Numbered from the stretch's first letter, positions 1 to 8,020 are shown. The stretch is DNA of 33,508 nucleotides from Syntrophaceae bacterium UBA2192 (GCA_002327315.1 DCVI01000122.1:12713-46220); one strand, 5' to 3'. The notes: generated from the letters alone by a model not told the origin. Numbers and translations are program-made.

Positions 1-1
1 A

Positions 2-568
2 TCAGATCTCCATGATTTCCTTTTCTTTGGCCTGCAATACCTTATCGGTCTTCTCGATGTAATCGTCCGTCACCTTCTGGACGTCGGCCTGGTACTTGAA
101 CATCTCGTCCTCGTTGATGTCGCTGTCCTTTTTCAGCTTCTTCAGCTCCTCATTGGCATCGCGACGGAGATTTCGGAGCTTGACCTTTCCTTCCTCGGCC
201 ATTTTCCTGACGACCTTGACCAGATCCTTGCGTCGCTCCTCGGTGAGCTGCGGGATATTGATCCTGACGATCTTGCCGTCGTTGACCGGGTTTAATCCCA
301 ACTCGGACTTCTGGATGGCCTTCTCAATACTGGGGATGACGGTGGTGTCCCAGGGAGAGATCTGGATCAGGCGGGACTCCGGAACGGAAAGGGATGCCAC
401 CTGGTTGAGCGGCGTCGGCACCCCGTAGTACTCCACCTTCATGCCGTCGAGCAGGGCCAGCGAGGCCCGGCCTGTCCGGAGCTTGCTGAAGGTCTTTTCG
501 AGGAACTTGATATTCTTCTCCATGTTGTCCTTCAATTCGGAGAAGACCAGATCCGTCATTTCGCTCAT
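2..568 (-). CDS. frr: Ribosome recycling factor
   Basis: Ribosome recycling factor works with EF-G in the cytoplasm to split the post-termination ribosome and release mRNA. The 188-residue protein has the usual family length (about 185). It shows the conserved N-terminal block around residues 28-62 (KLRTGRASLALLDGMKVEYYG) and the charged helix LTEERRKDLVKVVRKMAEEGKVKLRN near residues 109-135 that belongs to the long three-helix bundle. The start is the ATG at 568, with an upstream GGAGG inside the pyrH tail and only one base between the pyrH stop and this ATG, so translation is probably coupled. It is the last visible gene of rpsB-tsf-pyrH-frr; its stop lies at the very edge of the window, so any terminator or further gene is not seen. 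Identity is secure. Confidence 0.97.
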   Translation of the reverse strand: MSEMTDLVFSELKDNMEKNIKFLEKTFSKLRTGRASLALLDGMKVEYYGVPTPLNQVASLSVPESRLIQISPWDTTVIPSIEKAIQKSELGLNPVNDGKIVRINIPQLTEERRKDLVKVVRKMAEEGKVKLRNLRRDANEELKKLKKDSDINEDEMFKYQADVQKVTDDYIEKTDKVLQAKEKEIMEI

Positions 569-569
569 G

Positions 570-1295
570 TCAGCCTCCCACGATCGTCCCTACGGTTTTC
601 CCGCATATGACGGACTTGATATTGCCTTTTTTTGCGATGTTGAACACCCGGATGGGAATGTTGTTTTCCCGACAAAGGGATATGGCGGTTGCATCCATCA
701 CTTTAAGGTTTTTTGCCAAGGTCTCGGTGTAACTGATCTTTTTGTACATTTTTGCGTCCGCATGCTTCATGGGGTCCTTGTCATAGACCCCGTCGACCTT
801 GGTGGCCTTGAGGATCACCTCGGCCTGGATTTCTGCCGCGCGAAGGGCCGCCGCCGTGTCCGTCGTGAAATAAGGGTTCCCGGTGCCCGCCGCGAAGATA
901 ACCACCCTTCCCTTTTCCAGGTGACGGGTGGCCCTTCTGCGGATGAAGGGCTCGGCCACTTCCCGCATCTCGATGGCCGTCTGGACCCTGCATCGCACCC
1001 CGAGCCTCTCAAGGACGCTCTGGATGGCCAGACTGTTGATCACCGTTGCAAGCATGCCCATGTTGTCGGCCTGGGTGCGCTCCATGCCCCGGGCGCTGCC
1101 CTCGACACCGCGGAAGATATTCCCCCCGCCGATGACGACGCCGATCTGGACGCCAAGCTTGACCACATCACGGATTTCAGCGGCAATGGCCTGGACGATG
1201 TCCGGGTCAATGCCGAAGGAGCGGCCTCCCATCAGGGCCTCACCGCTCAGCTTGAGAAGAATCCGCCTGTAGACGGCTTTTTTTGCGCCTGTCAT
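570..1295 (-). CDS. pyrH: Uridylate (UMP) kinase
   Basis: UMP kinase phosphorylates UMP to UDP with ATP, the committed step to UTP and CTP, as a cytoplasmic hexamer of the amino-acid-kinase fold. The 241-residue product has family-typical length. It shows LKLSGEALMG near residue 14, the glycine-rich GGGNIFRG loop near residues 56-63, a TGNPYFTTDTAAALRAAEI segment near 137-155 and KATKVDGVYDKDP near 162-174. It sits between tsf and frr in the canonical bacterial order. The ATG at 1295 follows GGGGAG with almost no spacer, which is tight for a Shine-Dalgarno site; no better in-frame start is visible, so re-initiation after tsf is possible. Identity is secure; the exact start is a little less so. 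Confidence 0.97.
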   Translation of the reverse strand: MTGAKKAVYRRILLKLSGEALMGGRSFGIDPDIVQAIAAEIRDVVKLGVQIGVVIGGGNIFRGVEGSARGMERTQADNMGMLATVINSLAIQSVLERLGVRCRVQTAIEMREVAEPFIRRRATRHLEKGRVVIFAAGTGNPYFTTDTAAALRAAEIQAEVILKATKVDGVYDKDPMKHADAKMYKKISYTETLAKNLKVMDATAISLCRENNIPIRVFNIAKKGNIKSVICGKTVGTIVGG

Positions 1296-1310
1296 CTCCC
1301 CTGCAGCTTT

Positions 1311-1324
1311 CCGGGAAATCCCGG
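1311..1324 (-). other. Intercistronic hairpin between tsf and pyrH
   Basis: The 36-base spacer between tsf and pyrH holds a perfect small palindrome, CCGGG-AAAT-CCCGG, read on the transcribed strand. There is no following T-run, so it is not a classical terminator. It could mark an RNA-processing or stability site inside the operon, but this is only inferred from its position. Confidence 0.35.
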
Positions 1325-1331
1325 CAGTTTA

Positions 1332-1949
1332 TTACAGTGCGTTGGCCGCGGCATCGTCGCCGCCGAGCTGGTAGCGGACAAAGCGTTTCACGAGGATGTT
1401 CTCGCCCGTCTTTGCGATGGAGGCCTTGATGAGGTCCTCCACCGTCAGGCTCGTGTCCCGGATGAACTTCTGCTTCAAGAGGCAGACTTCTTCGTAATAC
1501 TTCTTGAGCTTTCCCTCGACGATCTTGTCGGCGATCTTCTCGGGCTTTCCTTCGGCGATGACCTGCTTGCGGTAGATGTCTTTCTCCCTCTGCAGGACCG
1601 CCTCGGGAACATCCTCGGGCTTCACATGGAGGGGGTTCATGGCGGCGACATGCATGGCAAGGTCCCGGGTGAGGGTCTTGAAATCTTCCGTCTTGGCCAC
1701 GAAATCGGTCTCGCAGTTCACTTCAATCATGACGCCGACCTTGCCACCCATGTGAATGTAGGAGGTGACCAGGCCGTCTTTCGTGGCGCGGGACGACTTT
1801 TTCGTTGCCGCAGAAAGTCCCTTTTCCCTCAGGAAGTCGATCGCTTTTTCAAAATTGCCGCCCGCTACTTTCAGGGCTTCCTTGCAATCCATGATGCCGG
1901 CGCCCGTTTTGACTCTTAATTCCTTAACGATGTCTGCTGAGATTTCCAA
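1332..1949 (-). CDS. tsf: Elongation factor Ts (short form, TTG start)
   Basis: EF-Ts is the nucleotide-exchange factor that regenerates EF-Tu-GTP. At 205 residues this is a short form, nearer the Thermus type (about 196) than the E. coli type (about 283). It shows the N-terminal UBA-like module with the signature TGAGIMDCKEALK near residues 16-28 and the core motif NCETDFVAKTEDF near residues 78-90. No ATG or GTG fits: the conserved N-terminus begins at a TTG (codon 1947-1949) followed by EISADIVKELR, and a strong GAGGAGGT lies 9 bases upstream. The gene follows rpsB and precedes pyrH in the standard operon. Use of TTG for so abundant a protein is unusual, but the Shine-Dalgarno site supports it. 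Confidence 0.96.
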   Translation of the reverse strand: MEISADIVKELRVKTGAGIMDCKEALKVAGGNFEKAIDFLREKGLSAATKKSSRATKDGLVTSYIHMGGKVGVMIEVNCETDFVAKTEDFKTLTRDLAMHVAAMNPLHVKPEDVPEAVLQREKDIYRKQVIAEGKPEKIADKIVEGKLKKYYEEVCLLKQKFIRDTSLTVEDLIKASIAKTGENILVKRFVRYQLGGDDAAANAL

Positions 1950-1958
1950 TTTATCCGT

Positions 1959-1966
1959 ACCTCCTC
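1959..1966 (-). promoter_or_regulatory. Ribosome binding site fixing the TTG start of tsf
   Basis: Read on the minus strand this is GAGGAGGT, nearly complementary to the 16S rRNA 3' end, with a 9-base spacer to the TTG codon. No ATG or GTG lies at a suitable distance in the tsf frame, so this site decides the start. Confidence 0.7.
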
Positions 1967-1994
1967 ATCATCAGAGAAATGTGTATTGCTGCCT

Positions 1995-2813
1995 TTAGTT
2001 CGCGGTTTTCTCCGCCTCGGCCTCGGTCCCCTTCATCTCGACGCTGTCGGGCACATCGGCCTCGCCGGCCTCGGCCTCCTTCATTTCGGGGGCCTCCCGC
2101 TTGTCGCTTTCCGCCTGGATCTTTTCCTCGAACTTGCGCTTGCCATCGAGGACCGCGTCGGAGATCTTGGCCGCAAACAGCTTGATCGCCCGGATGGCGT
2201 CGTCGTTGCCGGGGATAATGTAGTCCACCACGTCGGGATCGCAATTCGTGTCCACAATGGCCACCACCGGAACGTTCAGCTTCCGTGCCTCGTGAACGGC
2301 GATATCCTCTTTCTTGGGGTCGACCACAAAAATCGCGGCCGGGGGGCCCTTCATCCGGCGAATCCCGCCCAGGACTTTGTCGAGCTTTTCTTTCTCCTTC
2401 TGGAAGAGGAGGATCTCTTTTTTCGGGAAGACATTGATGGACTCGCTGCCAAACAGAGCGTCGAGCTCGTTCAGACGGTCGATGCGCTTCTTGATCGTCG
2501 AAAAGTTGGTGAGCATGCCGCCCAGCCATCGGTAGTTGACGTAGGGCATCCCGCTGCGTTCGGCTTCCTCCCGGATGGATTCCTGAGCCTGCTTCTTGGT
2601 GCCCACGAAAAGGACCTCGCCGCCGTTGGCAACGGTGTTGACCACAAAGCTGTAGGCGCCTTTGAACATCTCAACCGTCTGTTGAAGGTCGATAATGTAA
2701 ATGCCGTTGCGGGCGCCGAAAATATAGGGTTTCATCTTGGGGTTCCACTTGTTGGTCTGATGACCGAAGTGGACACCCGACTCGAGCAACAATTTCATCG
2801 ATACGGTAGACAT
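1995..2813 (-). CDS. rpsB: 30S ribosomal protein S2
   Basis: S2 binds between the head and body of the small ribosomal subunit and helps S1 attach. I start it at the ATG at 2813 (MSTVSMKLLLESG), giving 272 residues, because an AGGAGA lies just upstream and S2 proteins begin right before the MKLLLEAGVHFGHQ signature. The frame is open further upstream but that stretch has no family match. Visible motifs are GVHFGHQTNKWNPKMKPYIF near residues 14-33, NYRWLGGMLTNF near 97-108 and the C-terminal core VDTNCDPDVVDYIIPGNDDAIRAI. The last 45 or so residues are a highly charged, Glu/Ala-rich tail beyond the E. coli S2 core (241 residues). It is the first gene of the rpsB-tsf-pyrH-frr cluster. Confidence 0.97.
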   Translation of the reverse strand: MSTVSMKLLLESGVHFGHQTNKWNPKMKPYIFGARNGIYIIDLQQTVEMFKGAYSFVVNTVANGGEVLFVGTKKQAQESIREEAERSGMPYVNYRWLGGMLTNFSTIKKRIDRLNELDALFGSESINVFPKKEILLFQKEKEKLDKVLGGIRRMKGPPAAIFVVDPKKEDIAVHEARKLNVPVVAIVDTNCDPDVVDYIIPGNDDAIRAIKLFAAKISDAVLDGKRKFEEKIQAESDKREAPEMKEAEAGEADVPDSVEMKGTEAEAEKTAN

Positions 2814-2922
2814 AGGATTCTCCTTTCCTGTTTGTTTCCTCCACCCCTTCAACTTGCCGGGGAACTTTTCATTCGAAAAGCAACAGGCCGGCAATCCGAG
2901 GGTGTGAGAGATAGAACGGGTT

Positions 2923-2951
2923 TAGTTAGCACAAACGAACATATTTGGCAA
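2923..2951 (-). promoter_or_regulatory. Candidate rpsB promoter and leader
   Basis: On the minus strand TTGCCA (2951-2946) and TAACTA (2928-2923) are separated by 17 bases. The -10 is weak. Initiation here would give a leader of about 100 bases before the rpsB ATG at 2813. That leader contains CTTTTC-GAAT-GAAAAG, a perfect 6-base-pair stem with a four-base loop, near 2863-2881, followed by purine-rich sequence and the AGGAGA. Ribosomal-protein leaders often carry autoregulatory structures, but no known S2 leader was recognised. Confidence 0.35.
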
Positions 2952-2960
2952 ATAAAAAAT

Positions 2961-3053
2961 GGCTTATGGCGTAGGGCTTATGGCGTAGGGCAAAAAAGGA
3001 AAAAGCATCTTCCTCATTACCTTAAGCCTCAAGCCGTTTGCCTTACGCCATTC
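2961..3053. repeat. Facing arrays of degenerate heptamer repeats (locus A)
   Basis: The left arm has GGC at 2961, 2968, 2975, 2982 and 2989, exactly every 7 bases, and includes a perfect 14-base duplication (2961-2974 and 2975-2988). The right arm has GCC at 3026, 3033, 3040 and 3047, plus a degenerate ACC at 3019, again every 7 bases but in the opposite orientation. The arms can fold as a large imperfect hairpin with about 27 bases between them. On the minus strand the structure begins two bases after the argJ stop codon and ends in a T-rich stretch (ATTTTTTATTT), so it could end argJ transcription before the rpsB promoter. Confidence 0.85.
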
Positions 3054-3054
3054 C

Positions 3055-4254
3055 TCATGTCGTATAATGCGCGTTGATCTTCACGTAATCGAGAGTCAGG
3101 TCCGAGCTGTAGATCCGAAAATTCTTTGTACCCTGCCCGAGCTTCACCATGACCTTGATCTCATCCTTCTTCATCACCTCGGCCAGCTCTTTCAGGTGGC
3201 TCGCCACCCCCTGACCCTGCCGGAACAGCGGAAGCCCGTCGAAGGTGAGCTCCACGATATTGCCGTTGACCGGCACGCCGGCCGCCCCGACGGCCGAGAT
3301 GATCCGTCCCCAGTTCGGGTCGGCGCCGTAGAAGGCCGTTTTGACAAGGTTCGACCGGGCGATCTGGTAGGCTACGGCTTTTGCCTCTCCCGCTGTCTTC
3401 GCCCCCTCGACGACGATCTCGATGAGCTTTGTCGCCCCCTCTCCGTCGCGCACGATCGACTTGGCGAGCTCCGTCATCGCGTCTGTCAGCATCCCAGTAA
3501 AAACGGCATAATCCCGCGTCGATGTCCGGATCTTGCGGTTGCCCGCCAGGCCGTTTGCCAGCATGAGAACCGTGTCGTTCGTGCTCATGCAGCCGTCGAC
3601 GCTGATGGCATTGAAGCTCTGGTCAGCCGCCTCCCGCAGGGCCCTCTTCATGGCCTGGTCGTCGATGTCGGCATCGGTCAGGATGAAAGCCAGCAACGTA
3701 GCCATGTTGGGCTCGATCATGCCGGCCCCCTTCGCGATCCCGCAGATGCAGCACTCGCTGCCTCCGACAGGCCCCTCGCGGAACTGCATTTTGGGGTACC
3801 GGTCCGTCGTCATGATGGCCTCGGCGGCTTCGGGAATCCCGCCGGGGGAGAGCCCCTTGACAAGACGACTCACGCTGCCGGCCACCTTGTCGATGGGCAG
3901 CTTGCGGCCGATGACGCCCGTCGAGGCCACGAGGACCTGGGCTTCGTCGATCTGGAGGGCCCCTGCGCAGAACCGGGCCGTCTTCACGGCGTCCTGGTAT
4001 CCCTCGTCGCCGGTTGCGGCATTGGCATTGCCGCTGTTGATGATGATCGCCCTCGAGGCCCCTCCCTTGATGCGCTCCATGTCGAGAAGAACCGGCGCTG
4101 CCTTGAAAACGTTCGTCGTGAAGACTCCCGACACCTTCGCCGGCACTTCGGAGTACAGAAGCGCCAGGTCCTTTTTGCCGTCCTCCTTGATCCCCGCCGC
4201 GATCCCCGCGGCCTGAAACCCGGGAACCTCGAATTTCTGCTCACCGTTCGCCAT
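3055..4254 (-). CDS. argJ: Bifunctional glutamate N-acetyltransferase / ornithine acetyltransferase
   Basis: ArgJ transfers the acetyl group from N-acetylornithine to glutamate, recycling it in arginine synthesis; many ArgJ proteins also make N-acetylglutamate from acetyl-CoA. The 399-residue precursor is of normal length. It carries the self-cleavage site EPNMATLLAF, with the cut expected between Ala185 and Thr186; Thr186 becomes the nucleophile of the beta chain. Other marks are INSGNANAATG near residues 72-82, VASTGVIGRKLP near 109-120, SVDGCMSTNDT (about 215-225) and DPNWGRI near 310. It is downstream of secA on the same strand. Its Shine-Dalgarno AAGGAAGAG is the end of the heptamer repeat that fills the secA-argJ spacer. 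Whether it is mono- or bifunctional cannot be told from sequence alone. Confidence 0.95.
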   Translation of the reverse strand: MANGEQKFEVPGFQAAGIAAGIKEDGKKDLALLYSEVPAKVSGVFTTNVFKAAPVLLDMERIKGGASRAIIINSGNANAATGDEGYQDAVKTARFCAGALQIDEAQVLVASTGVIGRKLPIDKVAGSVSRLVKGLSPGGIPEAAEAIMTTDRYPKMQFREGPVGGSECCICGIAKGAGMIEPNMATLLAFILTDADIDDQAMKRALREAADQSFNAISVDGCMSTNDTVLMLANGLAGNRKIRTSTRDYAVFTGMLTDAMTELAKSIVRDGEGATKLIEIVVEGAKTAGEAKAVAYQIARSNLVKTAFYGADPNWGRIISAVGAAGVPVNGNIVELTFDGLPLFRQGQGVASHLKELAEVMKKDEIKVMVKLGQGTKNFRIYSSDLTLDYVKINAHYTT

Positions 4255-4264
4255 GCTTTTCTCT

Positions 4265-4299
4265 TCCTTTAGCCTTTTGCCTTTTGCCTCGAGCCTGCT
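4265..4299. repeat. Degenerate heptamer repeat filling the secA-argJ spacer (locus B)
   Basis: GCC recurs at 4272, 4279, 4286 and 4293, with a degenerate TCC at 4265: five units at exact 7-base spacing. On the transcribed minus strand the units read AGGCTCG, AGGCAAA, AGGCAAA, AGGCTAA, AGGAAGA. The array runs from the secA stop codon into the argJ ribosome-binding site, and its last unit supplies that site. Only one orientation is present, so no hairpin forms. Confidence 0.85.
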
Positions 4300-6817
4300 A
4301 TTTCCCGCAGCACTTCTTGTACTTCTTCCCGCTCCCGCAGGGACAGGGATCGTTGCGGCCGACCCTTCCGGCCTCCTTTTTGGCCTGCTTCACCGGTGCA
4401 CCGGCCGTGCCGTGGGTCAGCACCACATCGCGCTGCGTCCGGTCCCGCATATCGTCCACCTCTTCCTCCCGCTGAACCTGCACGAGAGAGAGTTTTTGAA
4501 GGGTGTCCTGCCTCACATGGTGCATCATGTCCACGTACATCTCGTAGCCTTCCTTCTGGTACTCCCGGATAGGGTCCTTCTGGCCATAGCCCCGAAGGCC
4601 GATGCCTTCCCGGAGGTGATCCATCCCCAGCAAATGGTCTTTCCAGAAAGAATCGATGGACTGGAGCATGATGGCCTTCATCAGGTACTCCCACAGCGGC
4701 TTGCCGAACGTTTCTTCCTTCCGGCGCAGATGCGCCAGGACGGCGGAGCGGATCTCCTCGAGCATCTGTTCCCGGCTCGCCCGGTCCCGACCCGCTTCGC
4801 TGTAGCGCAGCTTGAGGGAGAAGAGCTGATACAGGATGTCATCGAGGCCCTTGAGGTTCCACTCCTCGGGGTGCTGCTTCTCGTCCACGTAGACATCGAC
4901 CAGGGCTTCGACGACCTCGTCGAGCATCTCCTCGAGCATCCCCCAGGGATCCTCGCCCTTGAGAACGTCCTTTCGCTGCTCGTATATGGCCTCGCGCTGG
5001 ACGTTCATCACGTTGTCGAATTCCAGGAGGTGCTTGCGGATGTCGAAGTTGTGCGCCTCGACGCGCCTCTGCGCGTTCTCAATCGCCTTGCTCAGCAGGT
5101 TGGCCTCGATCGGCTGTCCTTCCTCGATCCCGATGCGCTCCATGATGGACTGGATGCGCTCGCCGCCGAAGATCCGCAGCAGATCGTCGTCCAGGGAAAG
5201 GTAGAACCTCGAAGACCCCGCATCGCCCTGGCGCCCCGATCGCCCCCTGAGCTGGTTGTCGATCCGGCGGCTCTCGTGCCTCTCCGTGCCGAGGATGTGC
5301 AGGCCGCCCAGCTGCGCGACCCCTTCCCCCAGCTTGATGTCCGTGCCGCGGCCTGCCATGTTCGTCGAGATGGTGACGCCACCCCGCTGCCCTGCCTGGC
5401 TGATGATCTCCGCCTCGCGCTCGTGGTGCTTTGCATTGAGAACGTGATGCTTGACCCCCGTCCGGGAGAGCATGGTGCTCAGCTTCTCCGAATGCTCGAT
5501 GGAGATGGTGCCGACAAGCACGGGCCGTCCCTGCTTGTGAAGCTCCTTGATCTCCTCGATGGCGGCATCGTACTTCTCCTTCTCCGTCCGGTAGATCACG
5601 TCGGGATGATCCGTCCGGATCATGGGCATGTTCGTGGGGATCACCATGACCTCGAGGTCGTAGATCTCCTTGAACTCGGCCGCTTCCGTGTCGGCCGTGC
5701 CGGTCATCCCGGCAAGCTTTTCGTACATCCGGAAGTAGTTCTGGAAGGTGACGGAGGCGAGCGTCTGGTTTTCCCGCTCGATCTTGACGTTTTCCTTTGC
5801 TTCCAGGGCCTGGTGCAGCCCCTCGCTGTAGCGCCGCCCCGGCATGAGACGGCCCGTGAACTCGTCGACGATGAGCACCTCGCCGTCCTTCACGACGTAG
5901 TCCACGTCGCGCTTGAAGAGGGTGTGGGCCTTCAGGGCCTGGTTCACATGGTGGAGAAGCTCGATGTTGCGCGGATCGAAGAGGTTCTCGACCTTGAGGG
6001 CCTTCTCGACGCGCGCCACCCCCTCCTCGGTGAGGACGACGGTCCGCGCCTTCTCGTCGATCGTGTAATCCTTTTCCTTCCTGATCCCGGGGATGATCTG
6101 GTTGATCCGGTAGTATTTGTCCGTCGATTCCTCGGAAGGACCCGAAATGATCAGCGGGGTTCTCGCCTCGTCGACGAGGATGCTGTCGACCTCGTCGACA
6201 ATGGCATAGTGAAAGTCCCTCTGGACATAATCCTCGAGGGTGAACTTCATGTTGTCCCGCAGGTAGTCAAACCCGAATTCGTTGTTCGTGCCGTAGATGA
6301 TATCGCAGTGGTAGGCCTTGCGCCTCTCCTCGTCGGTAAGGCCATGCACGATGATTCCGACGGAGAGCCCCAGAAACGTGTAGATCGGCCCCATCCAGGA
6401 GGCGTCTCGCCGGGCCAGGTAGTCGTTCACGGTGACCAGCTGAGCACCCCTGCCGGTAAGGGCATTCAGGTACAGGGGCATTGTCGCGGCAAGAGTCTTT
6501 CCTTCGCCCGTCTTCATCTCGGCGATCTTGCCCTCGTGGAGGACAATGCCCCCGATGAGCTGCACGTCGAAGGGCCGCATCCCCACGGTTCTCCAGGAGG
6601 CCTCCCGGACAACGGCGAAGGCCTCCGTCAGGATGTCATCGAGGGAGGTCCCGCTTGAGAGCTTCTCCTTGAAATAGGCCGTCTTGGCCCTCAACTCCTC
6701 GTCGGTAAGCTTTTTGACGGAGGGCTCGAAGCGGTTGATCTCGTCAACGAGAGGAGCAATGCGCTTTAGCTCCCGCTCATTCTTTGTCCCGAAAATTTTT
6801 TTAATGAAATTCATCAT
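4298..6817 (-). CDS. secA: Preprotein translocase ATPase SecA
   Basis: SecA drives preproteins through SecYEG with ATP at the cytoplasmic face of the inner membrane. The 839-residue protein is of normal length. In order it shows the N-terminal MMNFIKKIFGTKNEREL helix, Walker A MKTGEGKTLAA near residues 101-111, the preprotein-binding domain, DEVDSILVDEARTPLIISGP near 207-226 (Walker B region), the second helicase domain with TNMAGRGTDIKLGEGV and the QLRGRSGRQGD arginine-finger block, and a C-terminal zinc motif CPCGSGKKYKKCC that usually binds SecB and lipids. The start is one of two adjacent ATGs at 6817/6814; only a weak AGG precedes them. A terminator-like hairpin ends 10 bases before the ATG. 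Confidence 0.98.
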   Translation of the reverse strand: MMNFIKKIFGTKNERELKRIAPLVDEINRFEPSVKKLTDEELRAKTAYFKEKLSSGTSLDDILTEAFAVVREASWRTVGMRPFDVQLIGGIVLHEGKIAEMKTGEGKTLAATMPLYLNALTGRGAQLVTVNDYLARRDASWMGPIYTFLGLSVGIIVHGLTDEERRKAYHCDIIYGTNNEFGFDYLRDNMKFTLEDYVQRDFHYAIVDEVDSILVDEARTPLIISGPSEESTDKYYRINQIIPGIRKEKDYTIDEKARTVVLTEEGVARVEKALKVENLFDPRNIELLHHVNQALKAHTLFKRDVDYVVKDGEVLIVDEFTGRLMPGRRYSEGLHQALEAKENVKIERENQTLASVTFQNYFRMYEKLAGMTGTADTEAAEFKEIYDLEVMVIPTNMPMIRTDHPDVIYRTEKEKYDAAIEEIKELHKQGRPVLVGTISIEHSEKLSTMLSRTGVKHHVLNAKHHEREAEIISQAGQRGGVTISTNMAGRGTDIKLGEGVAQLGGLHILGTERHESRRIDNQLRGRSGRQGDAGSSRFYLSLDDDLLRIFGGERIQSIMERIGIEEGQPIEANLLSKAIENAQRRVEAHNFDIRKHLLEFDNVMNVQREAIYEQRKDVLKGEDPWGMLEEMLDEVVEALVDVYVDEKQHPEEWNLKGLDDILYQLFSLKLRYSEAGRDRASREQMLEEIRSAVLAHLRRKEETFGKPLWEYLMKAIMLQSIDSFWKDHLLGMDHLREGIGLRGYGQKDPIREYQKEGYEMYVDMMHHVRQDTLQKLSLVQVQREEEVDDMRDRTQRDVVLTHGTAGAPVKQAKKEAGRVGRNDPCPCGSGKKYKKCCGK

Positions 6818-6827
6818 GGTCCAACCT

Positions 6828-6854
6828 AAAAAAAACCCGGTAAGTCCTTACCGG
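6828..6854 (-). terminator. Rho-independent terminator of the M23 gene, abutting secA
   Basis: On the minus strand this reads CCGGTAA-GGAC-TTACCGG, a perfect 7-base-pair stem with a four-base loop, followed by G and eight T. It lies after the M23 peptidase stop (6891) and ends only 10 bases before the secA ATG at 6817. That leaves no room for a normal secA promoter downstream of it. Confidence 0.85.
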
Positions 6855-6890
6855 ATTCGAGAGTATACCCTATTTTTTCGAAAAAGGGAA

Positions 6891-7808
6891 TCAGCGGAGA
6901 TAGTTCCTGGGGTTCACGTAGACTCCGTTCAGGCTCACGGAGTAATGGAGATGGGCGCCGGTGCTGCGGCCTGAATTCCCGACATACGCAATGACATCGC
7001 CCCTCTTGACGACCTGGCCCTTGCTCACCGCGGAGCGGAACAGGTGGGCGTAAAGTGTCTGAATGCCCCTTCCGTGCTCAATCTGGACCATGAGACCCAT
7101 GTCGGGCCGTTTCTCCACGTTCGCCACGATCCCGTCGGCCGGGGCCTGGATGGGTGCGCCCAGCTTGGCTGCGATGTCGAGGGCGGTGTGAAATTCCCCT
7201 CGCCCGCCGAAGGGGTTTGTCCTGCGTCCGAATTCGGATGTGACCCAGCCCGCAACCGGCCAGATCGAAGGGGTTACCGCGGCGAGCGATCGCTGGGCAC
7301 GAAGATATTCCTGCAGTTCCGCCAGGCTTCGCTCCCGGGCCGAGGCATCCTCGAGCAGCCGATCCATCCGCCGGTTCAGTCCGGTCAGCTGGTTGCTTCC
7401 GGCCTCATCGGCCGGCATCGGCCCGCCGATGCCCCGCAATTGTTCTCTTGCCGGGGTCTTGTCCTTCGCGGCCACCTTGCCGCGCTTTCCCGTCAGCTCG
7501 CTTGCCATGTTGCGGATCTTTTCATCGACCTGCTTCAGATCGGCAAGCTGCCTGTCGAAAAAGGATATTTTCTCCTGGAGGGTGTCGATCTGCTCCTGTT
7601 GAGTCGATGCCAGCTCACGCAGGTTGGCCAGCTCCATCTGCTCCAGCTTGATGGTCAGATAGTCAACGGCGCAATAGCCGAAGAAACAGAACAGAACCAC
7701 GGAAACGACGGTGACGATACGGAAATGGCTCGGTGTGGCGAGGAACTTCTTGACGGAATCTTTTTTCTTATGCGGAATGATCAAGAGGGTATAAAAATGC
7801 TTCGGCAT
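6891..7808 (-). CDS. Membrane-anchored M23 (LytM-type) peptidase
   Basis: This 305-residue protein is likely a periplasmic peptidoglycan endopeptidase or hydrolase activator. It has a basic cytoplasmic N-terminus, one membrane segment at about residues 27-50 (FRIVTVVSVVLFCFFGYCAVDYL), a coiled coil at about 52-100, a variable linker, and a C-terminal M23 domain from about residue 185. The expected zinc ligands are present: HTALD (His and Asp), YAHLF and the HLHYSV motif, so it is probably catalytically active and not a degenerate EnvC/NlpD type. The ATG at 7808 is preceded by AAGGATGAGG. M23 genes are often found beside secA in this kind of genome. The exact cleavage target is unknown. Confidence 0.9.
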   Translation of the reverse strand: MPKHFYTLLIIPHKKKDSVKKFLATPSHFRIVTVVSVVLFCFFGYCAVDYLTIKLEQMELANLRELASTQQEQIDTLQEKISFFDRQLADLKQVDEKIRNMASELTGKRGKVAAKDKTPAREQLRGIGGPMPADEAGSNQLTGLNRRMDRLLEDASARERSLAELQEYLRAQRSLAAVTPSIWPVAGWVTSEFGRRTNPFGGRGEFHTALDIAAKLGAPIQAPADGIVANVEKRPDMGLMVQIEHGRGIQTLYAHLFRSAVSKGQVVKRGDVIAYVGNSGRSTGAHLHYSVSLNGVYVNPRNYLR

Positions 7809-7991
7809 TGCTCATCCTCATCCTTACATTGTACTCGAAAACGTGAAATGGATTTTTCAGTTTTCCCCTACAAGTACGGGAAGAAAGAAGTCGCGTGATG
7901 CCGAGGGACAATTCATATCCCCCAAATCACAGCGTCGAAAACCGCCCCGGTCCAGGACCCTGAAACAGCCCGATTCCGGAGGCAGGGCAAC

Positions 7992-8020
7992 TAAATACCC
8001 GCAAAAGAACATCCTGTCAA
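7992..8020 (-). promoter_or_regulatory. Sigma-70 type promoter for the M23 gene
   Basis: On the minus strand TTGACA (8020-8015) and TATTTA (7997-7992) are 17 bases apart, a good -35 with a fair -10. It would give a leader of about 180 bases. Beside it (8022-8040) is CTGAAA...TTTCAG, a small hairpin that may belong to the end of the carboxyltransferase transcript. The rest of the spacer 7809-8088 holds nothing recognisable. Confidence 0.6.

Noticed and set aside
441..1919. Long plus-strand open frame of 492 codons over pyrH and tsf
   Set aside because: It is antisense to pyrH and tsf, which have clear family motifs. High GC and biased codons leave long open frames on the opposite strand; its translation has no recognisable domain.
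4253..6658. 801-codon plus-strand open frame opposite secA
   Set aside because: It lies wholly antisense to secA and is rich in His, Asp, Leu and Val in the pattern produced by reverse-complementing a coding frame. No motif, no ribosome site.
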